Assembly (NCBI GenBank): GCA_017961585.1
Contig: JAGCWX010000012.1
Span: 1 to 64,000 of the forward strand
Direction: 5' to 3'
DNA from: Elusimicrobiaceae bacterium
GTDB taxonomy: Bacteria > Elusimicrobiota > Elusimicrobia > Elusimicrobiales > Elusimicrobiaceae
Length of the DNA stretch: 64,000 nucleotides
Shown: positions 59,176 to 64,000 of the stretch, piece by piece
Position numbering within the stretch: the stretch's first letter is position 1
Layout: each line of letters starts with the position of its first letter
The notes under the pieces: generated by a model
Database searches by the model: none
Seen by the model: the letters and a program-made list of their open reading frames with translations, nothing else
What the model was told of the DNA's origin: nothing
Made by a program: the position numbers and the translations under genes

Positions 59176-60258
59176 ATTGAAATCAAAACGAAGGGCGACT
59201 GCGTAATCTGTATTTTGGAAGGTGTTCTCAATGGGACAGAACACATAGATGTGTCCGCTTCGCAAGTGAGCAATAAAAAAATACAGCTGGTGGGGCAGAA
59301 TATTGATTCTTGGAATACGGACTTTGTCATTACCCTTTTTAACGCTTTCAAGCAGGTTTCTAAAGAAAATATCACTTATTCAAATTTACCCAAGGGCATG
59401 GAACAATTGCTACGGCTTGCCTTCCAAACGCCCTACAAAGAAGAAGAAAATCCCCCCCAAAAACTCCCCTTTTTAGAATTTATCGGCGAATATGGCCTCC
59501 GCTTTTGCCGCAGTGTCAAAAAAGGGACTATGTTTATCCGTGAGTGTTTATCTTCTTGGGGTAGGCAACTAATCGGGAAAGCTGTTTACCGCAGCAAAGA
59601 TTTTTGGATGATTTTGGCCGATTGTGGCCCTAAATCTATTTTGATTGTATCTCTCATCAGTTTTATGGTCGGGCTCATTTTGGCCTTTGTAGGCGCTATA
59701 CAGCTCAAAACCTTTGGCGCACAAATTTATGTGGCTAGCTTGGTTACTATCGGTATGACGCGTATTATGGGTGCCATTATGACAGGGGTTATCATGGCCG
59801 GCCGCACGGGTGCTTCCTATGCCGCTACAATCGGCACTATGCAAGTCAACGAAGAGCTTGACGCCCTGCAAACCATGGGGATTTCCCGTACTGATTTTTT
59901 GGTTCTGCCGCGTATGAATGCGTTGCTACTATCTATGCCTATTTTGATTTTACTCTCGGACATTATGGGCATTGTAGGTGGTTGTTTTGTGTGCGTGCTG
60001 TTTTGGGACATTCCTCTGGCAGAGTATATCAAATATGCCGTCAATTCATTTTATTTAACAAATTTCCTCGTGGGCGTTTTCCACGGTATTGTTTTTGGGC
60101 TTATCATTGCCTTATGTGGATGCTATTTTGGCGTAAATTGTGGACGTAATGCCGACAGCGTGGGCACCGCCACCACCCAGGCCGTAGTATATGCCATTGT
60201 GTGGATGATTGTGATGACGGGCATCCTTACAGCCATTTGTGAAGGGTTGGGGGTCTGA
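59173..60258 (+). CDS. mlaE: MlaE-type lipid ABC permease with fused N-terminal STAS-like domain
   Basis: This 361-residue protein has a cytoplasmic STAS-like domain (residues 1-85, MIEIKTKGDCVICILEGVLNG onwards), which in the E. coli Mla system is the separate protein MlaB. The MlaE permease follows (about 120-361): GLILAFVGAIQLKTFGAQIYVA, MTGVIMAGRTGASYAATIGTMQVNEELDALQTMGI and LFWDIPLAEYIKYA. It moves phospholipids between inner and outer membranes. The stop overlaps mlaF by one base (TGATG). Confidence 0.95.
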   Translation: MIEIKTKGDCVICILEGVLNGTEHIDVSASQVSNKKIQLVGQNIDSWNTDFVITLFNAFKQVSKENITYSNLPKGMEQLLRLAFQTPYKEEENPPQKLPFLEFIGEYGLRFCRSVKKGTMFIRECLSSWGRQLIGKAVYRSKDFWMILADCGPKSILIVSLISFMVGLILAFVGAIQLKTFGAQIYVASLVTIGMTRIMGAIMTGVIMAGRTGASYAATIGTMQVNEELDALQTMGISRTDFLVLPRMNALLLSMPILILLSDIMGIVGGCFVCVLFWDIPLAEYIKYAVNSFYLTNFLVGVFHGIVFGLIIALCGCYFGVNCGRNADSVGTATTQAVVYAIVWMIVMTGILTAICEGLGV

Positions 60259-61019
60259 TGAAACAAGATCCTATGATTCGCGTAAAAAATTTAAGTATCG
60301 GGTATGATGGCAAGGTCATCATGAAGGATCTATCGTTTGATATCTCCAAGGGTGATATCTTTATCATCATGGGCGGATCCGGCTGCGGAAAGAGCACCCT
60401 GTTACGCACACTTACAGGCCTTATTCCCGCGCAATCCGGTCAAATTTGGATACAGGGTATAGATTTCATCAATACCAATTCAAAAGAGAAATTAGAAATC
60501 ATGAAGCATAGTGGCATTTTGTATCAAAGCGGTGCGCTGTTTAGCTCCATGACATTGGCGGAAAACGTAGCTCTCCCCCTCCAGCAATACACTTCTTATT
60601 CACAAGATAAAATTAGTCAAATTGTGGCTTTTAAACTGGCTTTGGTGGGGCTATCGGGTTACGAGGATTATTATCCTTCCGAAATCAGCGGTGGGATGCG
60701 CAAACGCGCGGGACTGGCACGAGCATTGGCATTAGACCCCGAGATTGTTTATTTTGATGAACCCTCTGCCGGATTAGATCCCGTCAGTTCCAAAAATTTG
60801 GACGATTTGATATTAGAAATTAACAGAACGTTGGGTACCACCATTATTGTGGTAACGCATGAGTTGTCTTCTATTTTTTCTATCGGGAAAAACAGCATTT
60901 TCTTGGATAAAACCGTCCGTACCATATCGGCCAAGGGGAATCCAAACGAATTGTTGAAAAATCCCCCCAACCAGCAGGTCTATGAATTTTTAACAAGAGG
61001 AGCACAGTATGAAAAATGA
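60258..61019 (+). CDS. mlaF: MlaF-type ABC ATPase
   Basis: This 253-residue ATPase powers the Mla lipid transporter. Walker A GGSGCGKST is near residue 36, the Q-loop in GILYQSGALFSSMT, signature ISGGMRKRAGLARAL, Walker B IVYFDEPSAGLDP and the switch His in VVTHELSS. It starts inside the mlaE stop and ends 11 bp into mlaD, so the three are tightly coupled. Confidence 0.96.
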   Translation: MKQDPMIRVKNLSIGYDGKVIMKDLSFDISKGDIFIIMGGSGCGKSTLLRTLTGLIPAQSGQIWIQGIDFINTNSKEKLEIMKHSGILYQSGALFSSMTLAENVALPLQQYTSYSQDKISQIVAFKLALVGLSGYEDYYPSEISGGMRKRAGLARALALDPEIVYFDEPSAGLDPVSSKNLDDLILEINRTLGTTIIVVTHELSSIFSIGKNSIFLDKTVRTISAKGNPNELLKNPPNQQVYEFLTRGAQYEK

Positions 61020-61800
61020 ACCAAATAGGAAAGCAATTGGACTATTTTTAATCGTCGGATTTGCATTATTTTTGGGGTTGATCGGGCATTCCATCCTCTC
61101 CAAAATACACGCAGATACACGCAATATGGTTGTTATGTATTTTAACGAATCATTGCAAGGGTTATCCGAGGGATCCTCTATCGTTTTTCAGGGGGTAGAG
61201 GTCGGCAAAGTGACCCGTATTTTGCTAGTAACCGACAAAAATAATTTAAAATTCAAGGTGGCTGTGTATGCCCGCTTAAAACAAATCGGCATTATGAGCG
61301 AGGGTTCTATTTTAGATAAATTTTGGAAGAAAGATAATTTACTGGGCACTTTAGTGGGGCATGGGCTTCGCGCCCGAATTGCCACCCAAAGTTATTTGAC
61401 GGGACAACTGATGATTGAATTAGTTATGCTCCCGGGCACGAAAGCACAAATTGAATATCAAAAAAATGATGACTTTCCTCAAATTCCGACCGTTTTATCC
61501 AAGAGAGAAGAATTGGCCCGTGGGTTAGACGCTCTCAAAGTGCAAGAAATGATGGATCGGTTTAATCACGTCACGGAAGTATTGGGAAAAGAACTGCCCG
61601 TCTTATTGCCGGCCCTAACAAAAAGTTCTCAAAACTTGGATCAAACCCTAGCAAAAGTGGCCCAAAGCAGCGACGAAACCATTTCCAATTTAAACGAAAC
61701 GTTACACGAAGTTTCCGACGCCGCCAAATCGTTCCAGAATTTGACTGATTATTTGGAAAGACATCCGGAATCTTTACTCAAAGGAAAGAAAGGAGAATAA
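61009..61800 (+). CDS. mlaD: MCE-domain lipid-transport protein MlaD
   Basis: This 263-residue protein has one N-terminal membrane helix (AIGLFLIVGFALFLGLIGHSI), an MCE domain (about residues 40-120, VVMYFNESLQGLSEGSSIVFQGVEVGKVTRI) and a long helical tail (155-255). It forms the periplasmic hexameric ring that holds lipid for the Mla system. AGAGGAG precedes the ATG. The tail is longer than in E. coli MlaD and may bridge more of the periplasm. Followed after 1 bp by the auxiliary lipoprotein gene. Confidence 0.94.
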   Translation: MKNEPNRKAIGLFLIVGFALFLGLIGHSILSKIHADTRNMVVMYFNESLQGLSEGSSIVFQGVEVGKVTRILLVTDKNNLKFKVAVYARLKQIGIMSEGSILDKFWKKDNLLGTLVGHGLRARIATQSYLTGQLMIELVMLPGTKAQIEYQKNDDFPQIPTVLSKREELARGLDALKVQEMMDRFNHVTEVLGKELPVLLPALTKSSQNLDQTLAKVAQSSDETISNLNETLHEVSDAAKSFQNLTDYLERHPESLLKGKKGE

Positions 61801-61801
61801 T

Positions 61802-62374
61802 ATGCGACTACTAAAAATCATCATCCCTTGTTTGTTACTCGGTGCCTGCTTTTGGGGAACCAGCCAAAATGCTAAATTTTACACACAATCCGCTACTGCC
61901 ACCCAAACGCTTTCTTCGGATTATGTTGCTTTTGTAGGGGTCAATCGGGTTCAACTGCCTAGATTTATGGATCGTCCGCAAATACTAACGCAGGTGAAGG
62001 ATTCTTCGCAAGTGAATATATCCGAATATAACCGCTGGGTAGAATTGCCCTCTGTTTTAGCAACGCGGGTATTAACGGAGGATTTGGGTATACTTCTCCC
62101 TGCCGCGCAAATCAAAATGAATCAGTTCCAAGGGGAAGGGTTTGATCGGGTCGTCTCCGTAGAAGTGATTGAGATGAATGCTATTTTGGGTGATAAAGCC
62201 GAGCTTGTGGCGTGGTACACTGTTAAAAACAATTCCACCAAAAAGATACTCACCCGTCAAAAATTTGAAAGCACGATGGAAATTGGCAAAACATACGACG
62301 ATTTAGCTCAAGGTTACAGCACATTATTGGCCCAATTAAGTCAGGAAATTGCTAGTGTTTTAATAAAAAAATAA
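61802..62374 (+). CDS. ABC-transport auxiliary lipoprotein (PqiC/YmbA-like)
   Basis: This 190-residue protein has a lipoprotein signal (IIPCLLLGACFWG, lipidated Cys near residue 17). KFYTQSATATQ, VAFVGVNRVQLPRFMDRPQILTQVKDSSQVNISEYNRWVELP and a later ILLPAAQIK/FQGEGFDRVVSVEVIEM region match the PqiC/ABC-type auxiliary family. Such lipoproteins work at the outer membrane with MCE transporters. In this operon it takes the place of MlaA or MlaC, neither of which is seen nearby. It ends before a large stem-loop. Confidence 0.9.
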   Translation: MRLLKIIIPCLLLGACFWGTSQNAKFYTQSATATQTLSSDYVAFVGVNRVQLPRFMDRPQILTQVKDSSQVNISEYNRWVELPSVLATRVLTEDLGILLPAAQIKMNQFQGEGFDRVVSVEVIEMNAILGDKAELVAWYTVKNNSTKKILTRQKFESTMEIGKTYDDLAQGYSTLLAQLSQEIASVLIKK

Positions 62375-62410
62375 TTTTGAGGCGTCTTTACTAAAATAAC
62401 TTCGGTCTAT

Positions 62411-62463
62411 AAATACGTGCAGGGATTTTGTCGTATCACATTCCTAACATCTGCACGTATTTC
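62411..62463 (+). terminator. Long-loop stem after the mla operon
   Basis: AAATACGTGCAG (62411-62422) and CTGCACGTATTT (62451-62462) make a perfect 12-bp stem with an unusual 28-nt loop, followed by CTTTG. It could be a terminator, an mRNA stabiliser or a protein-binding dyad. Confidence 0.5.
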
Positions 62464-62503
62464 TTTGTGCAAATTATCACTCCAAGAGGATTGGATTTTT
62501 TGC

Positions 62504-62534
62504 TTGACTTAGAGCTAACTCCAACTGATACAAT
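62504..62534 (+). promoter_or_regulatory. MerR-type promoter with 19-bp spacer
   Basis: TTGACT (62504-62509), 19 bp, TACAAT (62529-62534). The dyad TTAGAG-CTAA-CTCCAA lies inside the long spacer, where MerR regulators bind and realign the promoter. The regulator gene just downstream is therefore probably self-regulated. Confidence 0.8.
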
Positions 62535-62551
62535 ATTCATATGGAGGCATT

Positions 62552-62929
62552 ATGACTATTTCCGAAGTAAGCAAACAATGTAATATCTCTCCCGATACGT
62601 TACGCTATTATGAAAAAGAAGGTCTTATCACAGATATAAACCGTACCGCCGGCGGGGTACGCGACTATACCGAACAAGATTGCAAACAAATAGAATTTAT
62701 TAAATGTATGCGTAGTGTCGGGCTTTCCATAGAAGTATTAAGAAAATACTTTGAACTTTTTAAAAAGGGTAAACGTACCCTTAAAGCACGACGCGATTTA
62801 TTGGCAACAGAACGCGAACAATTGCACACGCGTTTAACGGAATTGCAAAATACGCTTAATCGTTTAGATTACAAAATTTCCGTCTATGATAAAGCCATTA
62901 AATCCAAAACAAAAGAACTTAAATTTTAG
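62552..62929 (+). CDS. MerR-family transcriptional regulator
   Basis: This 125-residue protein has an N-terminal helix-turn-helix (TISEVSKQCNISPDTLRYYEKEGLI), wing (RTAGGVRDYTEQD), the second helix pair (IEFIKCMRSVGLSIEVLRKYFELF) and a dimerisation coiled coil (about 75-115). The metal-binding cysteines of MerR/CueR/ZntR are absent. It resembles the AdhR/NmlR-like branch that senses electrophiles or aldehydes. It sits directly before a flavodoxin and an FMN reductase, probably its targets in the same transcript. Confidence 0.93.
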   Translation: MTISEVSKQCNISPDTLRYYEKEGLITDINRTAGGVRDYTEQDCKQIEFIKCMRSVGLSIEVLRKYFELFKKGKRTLKARRDLLATEREQLHTRLTELQNTLNRLDYKISVYDKAIKSKTKELKF

Positions 62930-62938
62930 GAGAATAAA

Positions 62939-63553
62939 ATGTTTAAAAAAATACTAATTACTCTACTTATCTTGGCTGTTATCGGCGGGATCATGGCGCT
63001 CATTCATCACTTAAGAGTGGCCCACCGCAACAAAAAAGAGTTGGCCAACTTTTCTCAAGAAACGCCTTATACCGCCCAATTAGGCAAAGTGCTTGTCATT
63101 TACTATTCTTGGACAGGACACACACAAGATATTGCCAATCAGATTACAACTCTCACTAAAGCGGATACTTACCGTATTCAAACGCAGGAAGAATTTAAAT
63201 CATCCCCTGCTTTTTATGCCCGGATTAAAAAGGAACTAAACAATAAAATTTATCCGCCTTTAATTGAGCCATTACCGGATGTAAATCCATACGATGTAGT
63301 GTTTGTAGGAGGCCCGGTATGGTGGTACACCATGGCAACGCCACTTTATTCCTTTCTGGGAAAAATCGATTTTAAGGGAAAGCGCGTCATTCCCTTTTCC
63401 ACACAAGGCAGCAATCCGGGAACTTTCTTGAAAGATTTTACCGCCAATGTTAATAATGCCCAGGTAGGCACGTATGCCAATTTTAATAATGTCGGCCCCG
63501 AGTATAATAAAGCCGTACATAACAAAATTGTGCATTGGTTAAACAATTTATAG
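62939..63553 (+). CDS. Membrane-anchored flavodoxin
   Basis: This 204-residue protein has an N-terminal membrane helix (ILITLLILAVIGGIMALIHHL) then a flavodoxin domain. The FMN-phosphate loop is VIYYSWTGHTQDIANQI (about residues 52-68), with FVGGPVWWYTMATPLYSFL and FSTQGSNPGTF as isoalloxazine loops. It would act as an electron carrier or quinone/electrophile reductase at the membrane. AGGAGAAT precedes the ATG. It lies 9 bp after the MerR gene, so it is part of the same operon. Confidence 0.92.
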   Translation: MFKKILITLLILAVIGGIMALIHHLRVAHRNKKELANFSQETPYTAQLGKVLVIYYSWTGHTQDIANQITTLTKADTYRIQTQEEFKSSPAFYARIKKELNNKIYPPLIEPLPDVNPYDVVFVGGPVWWYTMATPLYSFLGKIDFKGKRVIPFSTQGSNPGTFLKDFTANVNNAQVGTYANFNNVGPEYNKAVHNKIVHWLNNL

Positions 63554-63562
63554 GAGAAATAT

Positions 63563-64000
63563 ATGAGTAAAAAAGTATTAATCATTTCCGCTTCCCCCCG
63601 CAAGGGTGGGAACTCGGATGTGTTGTGCGACCAATTTCTGCACGGGGCAGAAGAAGCCGGAAATAACGTAGAAAAAATCTTTTTGCGCGACCACAAAATC
63701 AATTATTGCTTGGGTTGCGGCGTATGTAACGATACCCACCATTGTGTACAAAAAGACGATATGAAAAAAATCTTAGACAAAATGGTGGAAGCGGATGTAA
63801 TTGTACTGGCAACCCCTGTTTATTTCTATACAATGGACGGGCAACTAAAAACTTTTATCGACCGCTGCGTACCAAGATATACTGAAATTTCAAATAAAGA
63901 TTTCTATTTCATTGTAAGTGCTGCCGATACCAATAAAAAGAATTTAACCCCCGCTATAGAGGGGCTACGAGGCTTTACACGGGATTGCTTGGACGGCACG
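63563..64000 (+). CDS. NADPH-dependent FMN reductase / iron-sulfur flavoprotein family (3' partial)
   Basis: The open frame starts at ATG 63563 (AGGAGAAAT upstream) and runs off the right edge; 146 residues are visible. It begins SKKVLIISASPRKGGNSDVLCDQF, the FMN-phosphate loop of this family, followed by NYCLGCGVCNDTHHC, a Cys cluster typical of the iron-sulfur flavoprotein or multimeric flavodoxin branch, then LATPVYFYTMDGQLKTFIDRC. It probably reduces quinones, azo compounds or electrophiles with NAD(P)H. It is the third gene of the MerR operon. Confidence 0.92.
   Translation, partial: MSKKVLIISASPRKGGNSDVLCDQFLHGAEEAGNNVEKIFLRDHKINYCLGCGVCNDTHHCVQKDDMKKILDKMVEADVIVLATPVYFYTMDGQLKTFIDRCVPRYTEISNKDFYFIVSAADTNKKNLTPAIEGLRGFTRDCLDGT

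Overview
The window comes from the chromosome of a Gram-negative bacterium. It carries outer-membrane beta-barrels, many lipoproteins, an MCE/Mla lipid transporter, a PagP-like lipid A acyltransferase and a YejM-like sulfatase-fold protein. I tentatively place it in a host-associated member of the Elusimicrobiota. That is a judgement from overall gene character and the number of unfamiliar short secreted proteins; no marker search could be run. Genes lie on both strands and are tightly packed. Many strong intrinsic terminators are present. No insertion sequence, prophage or CRISPR array was seen.

Layout. 1-6.6 kb: the end of an unknown gene, groES-groEL with HrcA-type operators, secreted or membrane unknowns, pgk, secG and tRNA-Leu(GAG). 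6.6-15.6 kb: two tandem DMT transporters, a HAD phosphatase, a cyclodeaminase-like protein, a helical unknown, a large acidic GYF-domain membrane protein and a secreted unknown. 15.7-26.8 kb: pepT, a FeoA-FeoB fusion, a 2[4Fe-4S] ferredoxin, an ankyrin protein, a YejM homologue, DUF805, a GDPD-like protein, a sirtuin and small secreted proteins. 27-34 kb: uvrA, an operon of flippase, gamma-carbonic anhydrase, CheY-like receiver and TPR protein, then mutY. 34-37 kb: the inferred replication terminus. 37-43.7 kb: the cdsA-dxr-rseP-ispG-(lipoprotein)-proS cluster. 43.7-57.5 kb: ldh, a FadL-like porin, a YfgM-like TPR protein, a lipoprotein hydrolase, an SGNH gene broken by one stop codon, pagP, a PAP2 phosphatase, a VanX-type dipeptidase, an OMP, cysE, cysK, preA, a 22-residue membrane microprotein, a macrodomain protein and a Cu/Zn-type permease. 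57.6-64 kb: three lipoproteins, an mlaE-mlaF-mlaD-auxiliary lipoprotein operon, a MerR regulator, a flavodoxin and a partial FMN reductase.

The most notable signal is chromosomal rather than genic. A 28-bp sequence at 35090-35117 closely resembles XerCD dif sites, and runs of six or more G flip strand exactly there. By eye there are 17 G-runs and no C-runs on the + strand to its left, and 13 C-runs and one G-run to its right, whatever the direction of the host gene. Most runs read GGGGGGA. This looks like dif together with a polar KOPS-like FtsK guide motif that I do not recognise as described. Beside dif sits an unrecognised probable winged-helix protein. Its promoter is flanked by a perfect 12-bp inverted repeat, and an 833-bp AT-rich gene-free stretch follows it.

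Other threads are regulatory. At least nine genes have a -10 box ending 6-8 nt before the start codon and no ribosome-binding site, so they look leaderless. Three scattered genes for secreted unknowns share a TAGGTCC-type upstream element. A group of envelope genes (yejM, pagP, PAP2, mla, a BamE-like lipoprotein, fadL) suggests active control of outer-membrane lipids.
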